64,000 nucleotides of DNA from Zerene cesonia. Taxonomy: Eukaryota > Arthropoda > Insecta > Lepidoptera > Pieridae. Both the position numbers and the translations under genes were made by a program. The stretch lies in the NCBI RefSeq assembly GCF_012273895.1, contig NC_052127.1:3220247-3284246 (forward strand), written 5' to 3'. The notes under the pieces were generated by a model. That model ran no database searches. It was given only the letters and a program-made list of their open reading frames with translations, and had not been told where the DNA came from. This document shows, one piece after another, positions 11,177-21,745 of this stretch. Every line of letters starts with the position of its first letter. Position 1 is the first letter of the stretch.

Positions 11177-11810
11177 CAGTACATAGTCTAACGTATAACA
11201 TGGTACAAAATAGTTATATAAAAATATGCAAAGTCTATTATTACCTATTATCTAATATCGCATTTATAATATTAGTAGAGATGTGGCTTCTTCAAATGCG
11301 TTCTTCACAAACACAGTAACATGCGAATGCTGCTATTGAATATGTCGATCTTCTATGGAGGTGTGAAGCAAAGCCGCAGGCTAACGTTACTATATTATAT
11401 TCTAGTAACACAGTCAATGTCCTCCTTTAATTTTTCGTTGTATCGAAAAACACGAGCAAATTAAAAGCATCACTCACATCTGGAGCTATGAATGGTGCTA
11501 CTAAAAATGATAAAAATTGTCTAGGTATTTTGTTAGCAGAATGCCAAATAGAAAAATGTGTTACCGCAGCGCACTACATTTTCATATATCTTCCATGCTA
11601 ATATCCGGTTCGGCTATCAGCTTCAGTGAGCTCATATATCGGCTAAAGATATTCAGTAGGTATACAGATGGAATTCTCTTTTATTTAGTTTGTTAGGAAC
11701 ACTGCATATGCATGGACTGTTAGAAGCAGATATGATATATCTGCAACTAACAATTAATGCTACATATGTTATAGTATATATTATAATCCGAATAGTGTTA
11801 TATAAAATGA
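11177..11810. other. Mostly unassigned, with a small Helitron trace
   Basis: 11257-11279 is the 5'-end motif of family A (minus strand, TCGCATTTATAATATTAG). 11367-11385 resembles a Helitron 3' end (GCAAAGCCGCAGGCT). Otherwise nothing recognised. Confidence 0.4.
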
Positions 11811-12013
11811 CTAGCTGTTGCCCGTAGCTTCGTTTGCGCGGTCTTAATAAATGTTTATGGTACAAACTGTCATGCCCTATTTTATCGCCTTGGGGGCGAA
11901 TATCCTTTCTTAGCGGATGCCTACGTCATAAGATCTATCTGTATGCCAAATTTCAGCCCGATCCGTCCAGCGGTTTGGGCTATGCGTTGATAAGCCCTAT
12001 GTCAGTCAGTCAC
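11811..12013 (-). mobile_element. Helitron-like family E copy
   Basis: CTAGCTGTTGCCCGTAGC at the left edge, the internal CTTAGCGGATGCCTACG, and the opposite end GTCAGTCAGTCAC. Same layout as 33296-33494 and, on the plus strand, 28860-29078. Confidence 0.7.
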
Positions 12014-13827
12014 CTATGAGTGATATATATTTAGATAAACTATTAATTAATAGGATTTTTAAAAATCAAACGTGTAGATTTTTGTGGAAGTGACATTCCA
12101 AGCCGACGATTCGGAATGGACAGTTAAAAAATGAATATTCACAAAATCTGGATGAAAAATGTATGAGAAAAAATATTTGTTAAAGTTACGACTACGAGAA
12201 ATACCGCGATTTTTTATTATTATTTTTTTTATATTTCATGTCATCTTTTATTTGTTTTATTATAATTCGTAATTATGTTTTAATTTTTATTTTTGATGTG
12301 CACAGTCTTGTGGAGCCAAAAAAAGATAACCTACTTCCTCTTTTTTTCAAAAAAATTAGTATATAAGTTTGGAACCGACTATCTTATCTAGATAAAATCC
12401 TTAACCACATCAATTGAAAATGGAATAGGTCTTAAAAATACCTCTCAATCGATTATGATCCCATATTTTCGAAAGCTAAGGCGCAACATTAAAACGAAAC
12501 TCACTTTTAGACAAGCAGGCATTTATGATATCTCATACAATTCCTCAAGTTCCATAATATCCGACATTCAGGGTATACTTAAGGTACTCGTAATTTAATT
12601 CTGTTTGTGCGTAACAATAAATGTAATTAACTTTGTCTGAATTCCAACAATGTCCTTCTCACGAGATTATACTTAAGACCCTTTGTCCTTATTCATTGGA
12701 GTGGACAACGACAATGAAATAAAAGTTTATGACGTGCTTTCTGCGGGGTAATTTTTATTTTATGTCTCACACACCACGAAGGCTCTTATTAGGCGAAGTC
12801 ATAAGAATAACATTGGAGGATTTGAAACAATGGCGAAATTGGGAATAACATCGTAAACTATTCATGTATTCGTTTGTTAAATTTGGCAACATTTGCAGGG
12901 TTATAATGTAATAATGACGATAAATATGAATACTTTGTGATTTTCAAGTCGGATATGTTTTTAATCGACGATTCCAAAAAAGCTCTCGATTAAATTGCTT
13001 TTCTAACTCGATAACTCCGTGGGTTTTCGACCGACGGGCGTGATTCTATTTGTTAGTTTAGTAGTAGTAGTTAGGAAATTATTGTCATTTGTTCCCATTT
13101 CAGAAACTGGAGTGGTACCTTCTCGCCAGGGAAGTCGGTCAACATTTCAACGACTGAAATGAAGAATTAGATTTTAACTATAAACTCTCAGAAGCATTTA
13201 ATTGTACATATCTTGTTGAACCATTTAATTCAATATCTGCTTTATAACACGTAAAATATAATATTGAACTTCTGACGAGGCCATAACCCACTGAATAGGT
13301 AATAGAATATATAGTTAATTGAATACTTATTATCAACTTTACTAGAAACAACATAAAATCTGCCTTTAAAAATCTTCTGTAAATCGAGCTTAAAACCATT
13401 CACATCTGGAAAATAAACATCGCTTCAAACAATTTAAGTGACAATCTATTCCAGGGGACATTTTAAGATCCAATCGAGTTTCAATCTGCAACGAACGAGT
13501 CTAGAAAGTTCTAGATATATGGGACAATGGCTTAATGGTATTAAGGAGGTGCAAGTCGACACCCGCACTTTTATTCGTTTTATATGGTTGAAGTTTCATT
13601 TGTGGACTATTTTTAAATTACTTCTGAAGGTACACGTGTGTTATTTGGAGATGTATTCATAATTCACATATCGTGCTATACACTACCTAGCTATTTGATA
13701 TAAATTGTCATCTGTGAAAAAATGGTCACCCATCCAATTTACTATCATACCAACTATAACTTATACTTATATATAATCTATATAATATATATGTTATAAA
13801 GATTTTTATAGCGGGTATAAAAAATGT
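12014..13827. other. AT-rich stretch without recognised features
   Basis: About 1.8 kb. Short frames near 13178-13662 exist on both strands but have no start context, composition or motif that supports coding. Confidence 0.4.
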
Positions 13828-13912
13828 AAAATTTCCATTTTCCGTCACGGTTTATGAGATCTCGCCTGGTAACATACGGACGGACAGACAGACAGTCAGA
13901 CAGACGAGAAAA
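13828..13912 (-). repeat. Repeat family T fragment
   Basis: Minus strand: CTGTCTGTCTGTCCGTCCG, ACCAGGCGAGATCTCATAA, ACCGTGACGG. Matches the 5' part of the T copy at 52160-52290. The GACA-rich run here belongs to the repeat. Confidence 0.5.
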
Positions 13913-13935
13913 AATGGATTTAGTCCCATTTTTTC

Positions 13936-14010
13936 CTATAATCATCATCATCATCATCAGCCTATATATGTTCCTACTACTGGCACACAGGCCTCCTATG
14001 AGGGATTTCC
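13936..14010 (-). mobile_element. SINE S1 3'-end fragment
   Basis: Minus strand: CTCATAGGAGGCCTGTG, CAGTAGTAGGAACATATA, then (GATGAT)n tail. Only the last 70 bases of the element are kept. Confidence 0.7.
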
Positions 14011-14475
14011 TCAATTTCCTATCAAATATAAAAATAATCACTTCCAACCGATTTATCGAGTAAAAAAAAAAATACAGTCGAATTTACAAACTCTTGTTTT
14101 TCGCAGTCGGTTGAAATTATAAGAAAATACAAATTCAACGCGATAAGCACGTACATTAGTATTACAACAATCTGTTACAACCATAAAATACCAAATGACC
14201 TTTTTTCATAAACCTACAAAAACCTAAAATAACACAAAGTTGTTTTGCTTAGCCACACAAAAAACTTTTCGCTCGAACTAATAAAACTTCCTGCAAAAGG
14301 TCAGATGCTAATCTTTGGTGAATGTCACACAAATATCGATAAAATCATCTTTGCCACTCCGTTAATAATATAATATTATATTATAATAAATAAGTATTAT
14401 TTACTAGTTAAGAAATCTCATAATCAAATTTATATAACTAAAGAAGCAGACGAGTAAGATTATTACTATACTAGA
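14011..14475. other. AT-rich stretch without recognised features
   Basis: Contains an AT-only palindromic run (14361-14395), nothing else recognised. Confidence 0.4.
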
Positions 14476-14612
14476 CTAGAAGATTCTGCTTTATCCCAAT
14501 GGAGCATTTAATCGGGATAAAAAGTATTCTATTACCCAAGTCAGCTCATACCCTGTCTGTATACCAAATTTGATCAAAATCCGTTCAGTAGTTTCAGCGT
14601 GATTGACGAACA
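14476..14612 (-). mobile_element. Helitron-like fragment
   Basis: CTAGAAGATTCTGCTTTATC edge, then CCCAAGTCAGCTCATACC and the core AAATCCGTTCAGTAGTTTCA. The distal end is lost. Confidence 0.5.
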
Positions 14613-15032
14613 AGCAAACTGTCAACTGTCAATATTGATGTGATTAAGCATCCAATTGATATACACCCATAAGATAACCCTTCATATTTTACTAAAATTT
14701 ATTTTAGTGCAAAAATGCGTATAAATTTTGTTATTTACACATTAAATCCAACAAAATACCACAGATTTATAAAAACAAAGACTCTCCACGTCTTTCACAA
14801 CTAAGGTGGAGTTTTGTTAAAAAATTATAAAAGAAATAAAATGTAGGGATGGAACGGTTAAAAGAATCCCTCCAGTGCTTTCTAGAACATAAAACATAGC
14901 GTAAATATGCAAGTATATTTTGTAAGTTCCTTTACAACGGAAACGATTCTTTCGTTTAGAATTTTTTACATGAATAGCGGTCATTTATTGTTAGCTTCGT
15001 TTAGTATTTTCTTTACTTCTCATGTATTATAC
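14613..15032. other. AT-rich stretch without recognised features
   Basis: Nothing identified. Confidence 0.4.
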
Positions 15033-15075
15033 GAGCTGTTGCCTGCGGCTTTGCTCGCGTGGTCAAAGAAAATTA
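15033..15075 (-). mobile_element. Helitron-like 3'-end fragment
   Basis: CGAGCTGTTGCCTGCGGC then TTTGCTCGCGTGG: a family E-type terminal hairpin, truncated. Confidence 0.5.
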
Positions 15076-15099
15076 GTATTTGTCACACATCTCATATCA

Positions 15100-15234
15100 T
15101 ACTCATATTATAAAGCTGAAGAGTTTGTTAGTTTGTTTATTTGTAGGCTCCAATCTCGAGAACTACTGGTCCGATTTGAAAAATTATTTCAGCGTTAAAT
15201 ATGTACCACGGGCGAAGCTGGGGCGGACCGCTAG
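15100..15234 (+). mobile_element. Helitron-like family C copy
   Basis: Starts at ATATTATAAAGCTGAAGAG; core GAACTACTGGTCCGATTTG; ends GGGCGAAGCTGGGGCGGACC then GCTAG|T. Confidence 0.75.
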
Positions 15235-15423
15235 TTAAAAAATATTATATCGCCTATCAACGGAATTCGGAGTGATTGAAATATGCATCGTAATGGGTCT
15301 TGCCATGGGAATGAGTCCCCGCGACAAGAAGCAGCTTCTATCACTCTGTAACCGCTCCGTTGCGACGTGCAGGAGAAACAAACAAACGAACAAACCCACT
15401 TTCGCATTTATAAAATAAGGCAT
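15235..15423 (-). mobile_element. Degenerate Helitron-like fragment
   Basis: The right end AACAAACAAACGAACAAACC followed by CACTTTCGCATTTATAAA is a minus-strand 5' terminus of the A/H type. The rest (15235-15360) is not matched elsewhere here. Confidence 0.4.
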
Positions 15424-15678
15424 AATGCATGACCTTAAACTGTACTATTAATCGTATATGTTTTTCAAAGTAAATACATTAGATTAACTGCATAATGTCA
15501 TATAATTTTAGGAATGGTCGTCTTTCACCCTTTCTGCATGGATGTATGTTGTTTTAAATGCATATAATGGCGTAGCATCATAAATTATATATAGTTTACA
15601 ATATTCGTATGAGTAATATTAAAGTCTTACGTACAGGTAATACAAATATCATATACAATTATGTAATCATATTTTAAA

Positions 15679-15905
15679 TCCTCCTACTAGTTAATATTAT
15701 AAATTCGAAAGTTTGTAAGGATGTGTGTGTGTGTTTGTTGCTCTTTCACGCAAAAACTACTGAACCAACCAAATGAAAATTGCAATGAAATTCGGTATGT
15801 AGACAGCTGGACAACTGGAATAACATATAGGCAACTTTTTATCACGTTATTCCTACGGGATATGGACTATGGACTTACGCGGGTGAAACCGCGGGACGCA
15901 GCTAG
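15679..15905 (+). mobile_element. Helitron family A copy
   Basis: TCCTCCTACTAGTTAATATT start after AAA, (TG)n, full core with a small internal duplication near 15770, 3' hairpin CGCGGGTGAAACCGCG and CTAG|T. Confidence 0.9.
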
Positions 15906-15943
15906 TCCGATATAAAGATTCAAATGAGGCATTATATCGGATT

Positions 15944-15985
15944 TTAAAATAACACGATTATTAAATAATAATCGTGTTATTTTAA
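15944..15985. repeat. Perfect 20-bp inverted repeat, 2-nt loop
   Basis: Arms 15944-15963 and 15966-15985 (TTAAAATAACACGATTATTA) are exact complements. It lies 39 bp beyond the Helitron A copy. Confidence 0.9.
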
Positions 15986-17173
15986 GAACGGTTCTAAAAG
16001 TCTTTAATTTTCAGGCTTCTAATTCAGCTACAATGCCAGTGAGATGGAAGCGCGAAAAGAAAAACCGCAAAACTATTTTCTATATACATTAGATATTATT
16101 TTTACTCAGCATTGAAAAAAATCTCAATCTCTCGTCCAAGTTAACATTTTAATGCTGGAATTTTATTTTACACTTTTTGCTGAACTCACTAAAAGTGAGC
16201 GTTAATAAATGGCCTTAAAATAAAAGCCACTGAAAGTTCTGTATTGTGATATTTCATTGCAGAATATATACTTTTAACTTTGAAATGATAAAAACCGATA
16301 GTCTGCGGAAGAAAGTTAATGTATACATTGCAATTGAGATCAAGATATCTCAGTCTCATGACTTCCAATAGACTTGAAAGTCACATCGTGTATAAGAATA
16401 TTCCTTTAATTAATCATGTTAGTCAGTGGTAGGTAGAAGGAGACCCTATCCTGGCCGCAGACGTATACCATGGCTTCGAAATCTCTGTTAATCGAAGAGC
16501 ACCAAATCATTGTATGGAACAGCGATTTCTAAAACCGAAATGGCCCTTAGCATCTCCCTTCCAAAGAAATGTCTTTTTTTATAAAGAACCGACCCGAATT
16601 TTTCTATATTATCAGATAATCTATCAAATTCAAATATATTTGGCTTTTTAAACAACAAATCTATATATATTTATTATTATAATACAAATGAATGTTTTAA
16701 TATTCGTATGTACGGATGTTAGCTTTTCTACGATAAAAATATTTACAATTGCCATTCTACAAGTTCATGGAATTGCGTATTTGTGTGGATATTGGTGACC
16801 GAGTAATTTTATATCGCTTGAACCTTACACCAAAAATACTGGCAATCTCTCCTGTCATTAAATAATTATTACTTAAGCAAAGCAAGCATGGTCAACTGAA
16901 AATAGATTAAATTATGCATCGTATACCGTGGATTTCAATTAGGTGACCCAAATCTCTTTGTGACTGTTTATTGAGAGATCAAACGAAAGCGAAGCAATTT
17001 GCGATTTTTATTATACAAAGCTTGTTGGAAAACAAAGGGTGAATATTATTTATTCTACATTTTTATATCTGATTGAGATATCTCTTGATGAATCGGTCTG
17101 TGCTTGTTTTATTTGTCTTTTCTTTGTATTGTTTTAACGGTTATGGATGAGAAGTTTTGGGTGTTAATTATAT
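15986..17173. other. AT-rich stretch without recognised features
   Basis: About 1.2 kb; a slightly GC-richer patch (16430-16560) has no open frame or match in the window. Confidence 0.4.
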
Positions 17174-17345
17174 TGAACGAATTGGGCCAGATCGTACCGG
17201 GGATGGTACCACAACCCCACAGAAAATCGGCGGCAAATAGTAGCATGTAAGTGCTACCGTGTGATACTTTTTCGTGCGACGAGTGGAGAAGTGAAGGCGT
17301 GTATCGGTTTCTTCACCTCCCCTCGCCATTTCCTATCTTTGCCAA
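17174..17345 (-). repeat. Repeat family P 3' part
   Basis: Minus strand: TTTCTGTGGGGTTGTGGTAC, CCCCGGTACGATCTGGCCC, AATTCG, matching the 3' end of the copies at 53811-54116 and 55520-55850. Confidence 0.65.
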
Positions 17346-17497
17346 TATTTCCTTATGACTTTAATCAAAAACAGTCAACGCATTGTCTCAGGCCTTACCT
17401 CTGTAAGTGATCACTTAACACCAGGCAAAAACAGGTCAGTTGCCCGCTATAAGCCGCGGTGGGCAGTGAATTATCCACCTTTTTAGTTATATATAAT

Positions 17498-17817
17498 GCA
17501 TCATCATCATCAGCCCACATGTGTTCCCCCTGCTGGTACACAGGCCTCCTATGAGGGTTCAGGCCATAATCCATCACGCTGGCCAAGTGCAGGTTGGCAG
17601 ATGTCTCATGTCGTCGAACTTTTTGATTCTTGGACATGCCGGTTTCCTCACGATGTAGATTGCAATATGAAGGAAGCTTCACCGTTTTAAGCAGTGGCGA
17701 TGTTATCCACATGTGCAGATAAATTGAAAAATCAATTTATTTTCTGCGGGCTCACCCGGTCTCGAACCCCGACTTATCGATTGAAGTCCGAGGTTCTGAC
17801 CACTAAGCCACCACTGC
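17498..17817 (-). mobile_element. SINE S1, full length with target duplication
   Basis: Minus strand: head AGCAGTGGTGGCTTAGTGG (A-box), GGTTCGAGACC B-box, body with GACATGTGG, CATGCCGG..., GGAGGCCTGTGTACC, (GATGAT)n tail. An 11-bp duplication TTATATATAAT flanks it (17487-17497, 17818-17828), showing insertion by target-primed reverse transcription. It contains a 10-20 bp insertion near 17657. Confidence 0.85.
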
Positions 17818-17828
17818 TTATATATAAT

Positions 17829-18922
17829 AATATATAATGCATACTACTCATTATTTGTCGTTTATTATCACTGTTAATGGTTACATTTTTTGTAAAGTTG
17901 TATTTGTATTGTATTGTGCTGAAATCAATATTGTCAATATACTTCTGCGTATTAAACCAATTTACCAACTTTAAATTATTTAATGAAATAATCTTACAAG
18001 GCCACATGATGGTGGCCACATCCGCTGGGTGCAAAGCACTGATACCTTATTCCCAGAAAATCGCTGTCATTAAATATAAAGGATATACATATATGCATTT
18101 TATTGTAATGGGTTCATAGATTGGTCCCCTAACTGCATGTATGTATCTGTTTACAATATATAAAGGTACAAAAACATTTGTTAAGTCTATTATAGTTTTT
18201 CTATAATATCTTTATTAGGAGTATAATTTTTAAGGAATTTATATATGGCACAATTCAACAGGCATAAATCAATAATGACCAATCGTATTTTCTCGGGTTG
18301 AGTGATTTCATAAAGCCACTGCCATTTGACTTTCGCAGTATTGTATTTTAATAAGGTGGTATGGGTATTTATCCAACGAAGCGGGGATAAGTGGCTAGTT
18401 GATTATATAAGCTAAATACTGCTTTAAGACTAATTATATTAGGATTTTGTGTAATAAATGAGCTCTTGGGTTCAATAGAATTTGCATTTTTTAACTGAGC
18501 GCTTTTTGCCAACCATTTAAATAAATTTAGACAAGGGCAGAATTACAGTTCTGGACGCTTCCTTCATAGCTTCCGTTTGCGTGGGATTTCTGAGAAAAAA
18601 ACTAACCTATTTAATTTCTTGGAACACAATTTATCTTTGTACCATTATAATGATTAAATAGGTGATGACTTGAAGGGGAGACAGCCAGACAGACAAAGTT
18701 ACTTTCACATTTATAATATTATTTGTTCCAAAGAATAATTACAGACCATCCCCAATATATCCATCCACTGAATAACGTTTCTTAAATCAATATCAAAATG
18801 TAAACAAACAGTTAAAGTCTACACCGATATAATCATAGATACAGGTAATAAAATAGAAAATCACCGTGAATAATTCTTACCAATTCAACACGACAGAAAT
18901 ACCTGTTAAAACGACGTACAAT
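17829..18922. other. AT-rich stretch, one Helitron trace
   Basis: 18685-18722 (AGACAGACAAAGTTACTTTC, ACATTTATAATATTA) is a minus-strand Helitron 5' terminus of the H type. Frames around 17774-18119 are not supported as coding. Confidence 0.4.
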
Positions 18923-19069
18923 TTATTCATCGTAGAAATTAATAGCTTGTAAATCGAAATCAGCAAACGTCTTGGAAATAATGCAAGATATTCTGAGAGA
19001 TAATAGTCCGTCGCGACAGTTCCTCTGTTGTGACAGCAATTTGTATTCGGCCATCTTGTATTTTTTCAT
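18923..19069 (-). CDS. Candidate 48-codon ORF
   Basis: ATG at 19069 (MKKYK) with a second, better-placed in-frame ATG at 19054 (ACAAGATGGCC) gives 48 or 43 codons (MAEYKLLSQQRNCRDGLL...). The motif GCCATCTTG on the other strand and TGACAGC nearby are promoter-type elements shared with 9491-9522 and 60476-60515, so the ORF may be incidental. No known domain seen. No clear donor site. Confidence 0.15.
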   Translation of the reverse strand: MKKYKMAEYKLLSQQRNCRDGLLSLRISCIISKTFADFDLQAINFYDE

Positions 19070-19350
19070 GATCGTTCTTACATAATCTTTGTAAATAAAC
19101 ATGGATTTATTTTTGTATGAGTTTCACACAATTGTAGGGCGGATATGCGATGTTACGAAATGTGACCTTAATAAAATAACTTTTTTCTCTCACCTATTTA
19201 TTTAAATTAATTTTTAAATAAATTTGAAATTGACGGATGTTTAGTTTTGTATTAAGATAAATAAGGTAATATGGTAATAAAGTTCATTTCATTCTTTACC
19301 ATTTCTTTCCTAAATTATTAAAAGTATATCTGTCTTTTATAAAAACGAAA

Positions 19351-19553
19351 CTAGCTTACCGCCCGCGGCTTCGCACACGTTAAGAGTTCGGAGTGGTTTA
19401 ATAGAGGTTTTTATACATATAAAACTTCCTCTCGAATCACTCCACTCTATCTATTAAAAAAACCCTATCAAAATCCGTTGCGTAGTTTTAAAGATTTAAG
19501 CATACCTACATCGAGACATAGAGACAGAGAATACGACTTTGTTTTATACTACT
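19351..19553 (-). mobile_element. Helitron-like family B copy
   Basis: CTAGCTTACCGCCCGCGGC at the left, hairpin GCCCGCGGCTTCGCACACG imperfect, core ATCCGTTGCGTAGTTTTAA, end GACTTTGTTTTATACTAC. Non-coding. Confidence 0.75.
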
Positions 19554-20226
19554 ATAATAAAATATACAAATACTATGTAGTGATGAATATGAATAATGAT
19601 ACATATATAAATACTAAGTAGTGATGAAACAGTGAACTCAGAAGTATTGTTTAGAATGATCTCATCATTCTTGAGCCTAGGGTTATCCGAGTCTGGATTG
19701 AGTCATTTATCTTTATTTCGGGTCATTAATTATTTGAGGACAAATCGCTAAAGTATTTGAAGCTTCCAATAAAGATTGGGTAATTCATTAGAGACGTCCT
19801 AGATTCTGAAAAATACTGGACTAATATTTTTTGATCTTTATAATAAATCATTTAAATGATTTTTCACAAAGATTTTCTTACTAAAATCACTTGCAAGCGT
19901 TTTTTTTTTAACATTCGCACAGTCATTATGTGTATTTCTAAATAATTAAAAAAAAGTTTAGGCTATCAAACTTCGGCTTTCAAATTTGATTATTGAAGTA
20001 TAAATTAATTTGAATAAACATTTTACGCGCAATTAAAACTTCTATCTGCTCAATCAGAAATTGATTAAACAAACAATATGAAAATGGAGCCGTTTATTAT
20101 CTGTGTGGTTGATTTTAACAGCCATTCGTAATTTCTGGCAATTTAAAAAAAGATCTGCCGTCATTTAAAAAAGAGGTTTTATAAAGACTGTGTTTTTTTT
20201 AATAAAGTGTTGGAAATTATAATTAA
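19554..20226. other. AT-rich stretch without recognised features
   Basis: Nothing identified. Confidence 0.4.
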
Positions 20227-20447
20227 ATAGCTGCGCCCCGTGGTTTCACCTGCGCAAGTCCGTATCCCGTAGGATTATCGGGATAAAAGTTTCCTATATG
20301 TTATTCCAGTTGTCCAGCTGTCTACGTACCAAATATCATTGCAATCAGTAGTTTTTGCGCGAAGGAGCAACAAACACACACACATCCTTACAAACTTTCA
20401 CATTTATAATATTAGTAGGATAGGATAGTAGGATAGGATTAGTAGGA
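20227..20447 (-). mobile_element. Helitron family A copy
   Basis: ATAG instead of CTAG at the left, CCGTGGTTTCACCTGCG hairpin, core missing about 9 bases near 20345, and a 5' end with four iterations of TCCTA (20415-20447) next to A. Confidence 0.85.
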
Positions 20448-20644
20448 TACATAGTATAAAACAAAGTCGCTTTCTCTATCCCTATGTCCCTTTGTATGCT
20501 TAAATCTTTAAAACTACGCAACGGATTTTAACGCGGTTTTTTTTAATAGATAGAGTGATTCAAGAGAAAGGTTTATATGTATAATAACATCTATTAAACT
20601 ACTTTCACGAGTTTGACGCGTGCGAAGCCGCGGGCAAAAGCTAC
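20448..20644 (+). mobile_element. Helitron-like family B copy
   Basis: Begins at TACATAGTATAAAACAAAG directly at the 5' end of the inverted A copy; core ACGCAACGGATTTTAACG; ends GCGTGCGAAGCCGCGGGC then AAAAGCTAC. Confidence 0.75.
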
Positions 20645-21330
20645 ATAATTTCTTGTATGTGATTTTGTCTAAATAAACTAATATAAAAAATCTGTTTTAA
20701 TTAAGTAAAGTTCATCTGATTGAAATGTCACTCAATGAAGATGCAGCTCTCTAATAGTGAAATAATATTTCAATCGGCCTAGTAGTTTTACGTAAAATAA
20801 TTACAAATATAACATACAAAAGAAAAAATGTATCGCTTTTTATGGTATTAAATACCACATATTCCGAACATAATCCACAGTTGTCCCTAATCCCCATACA
20901 CATTTACAGGCACACGTACAATAATAAAAAGAAAAAATAATACGATAATTTTTCATTGGCAGAACCAGCAATTGGGCAGGTGGGTACAAGATATTGACTG
21001 GTCACTACCGCCTCTAAACATTATCAACCCTCAGCATAACAGTTGCTTATGTATTTACAGAACATTTATGAATTAAAACAGAGCTTTATAAATAACATCT
21101 TGCAATATAAAAGTCCAACAAAGCAATTCAAAATGTACTGTAAAACAAAATGATGAAACTACTCTCTTATTAGAAAAAACGCGTGACCCACTTACCCCAC
21201 TACTCATATCAAAGGAAGTATAAAAATGTAAAATGATTTTAATACAGTTTCCATGGATGTTGATTTGATTGATGTTGAGTTGATGATGATTCTATGCATC
21301 ACATAGAATATGTATCTTTATTGTTTTATA
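20645..21330. other. AT-rich stretch without recognised features
   Basis: Nothing identified with confidence; 20950-21060 is slightly GC-richer. Confidence 0.4.
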
Positions 21331-21478
21331 TTATTTGTATTTATATTGATATTTATATTGATATTTATATTGATATTGATATTGATATTGATATTTATAT
21401 TTATATTTATATTGATATTGATATTTATATTTATATTTATATTTATATTTATATTTATATTTATATTTATATTTATAA
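21331..21478. repeat. Compound microsatellite of TATTTA and TATTGA units
   Basis: About 25 six-base units in two interleaved types. Long frames through it on both strands encode only YI/YK repeats and are not genes. Confidence 0.95.
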
Positions 21479-21631
21479 AGTGGTATTAAAATGTGTTGCG
21501 ATACAATGCGGAAAGGTTTTGTGTTAGTTAAATATATCATGGTATCTAGTCTTCAATTATAGGGACTTTCGGTCCTACCATAATGGACAACATACCGTTT
21601 AATTATCCATATTTCCATATATTATATTATA

Positions 21632-21745
21632 CTAGCCTAAACCGTTGTACATATATAGCCTATGTCACATAGTGAAGTTGGTCCAGTGATTTATGCATGA
21701 AAACGTTACAAACATACAAAAATACTAGTTTTCTTTTTATAATAT
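21632..21745 (-). mobile_element. Helitron-like fragment
   Basis: CTAGCCTAAACCGTTG edge, GTTGGTCCAGTGATTTATGC core and CGTTACAAACATACAAA tail, resembling the I/F families. Confidence 0.4.

Noticed and set aside
21294..21540. Tyr/Ile/Asp and Tyr/Lys repeat proteins
   Set aside because: Both are readings of an AT microsatellite.
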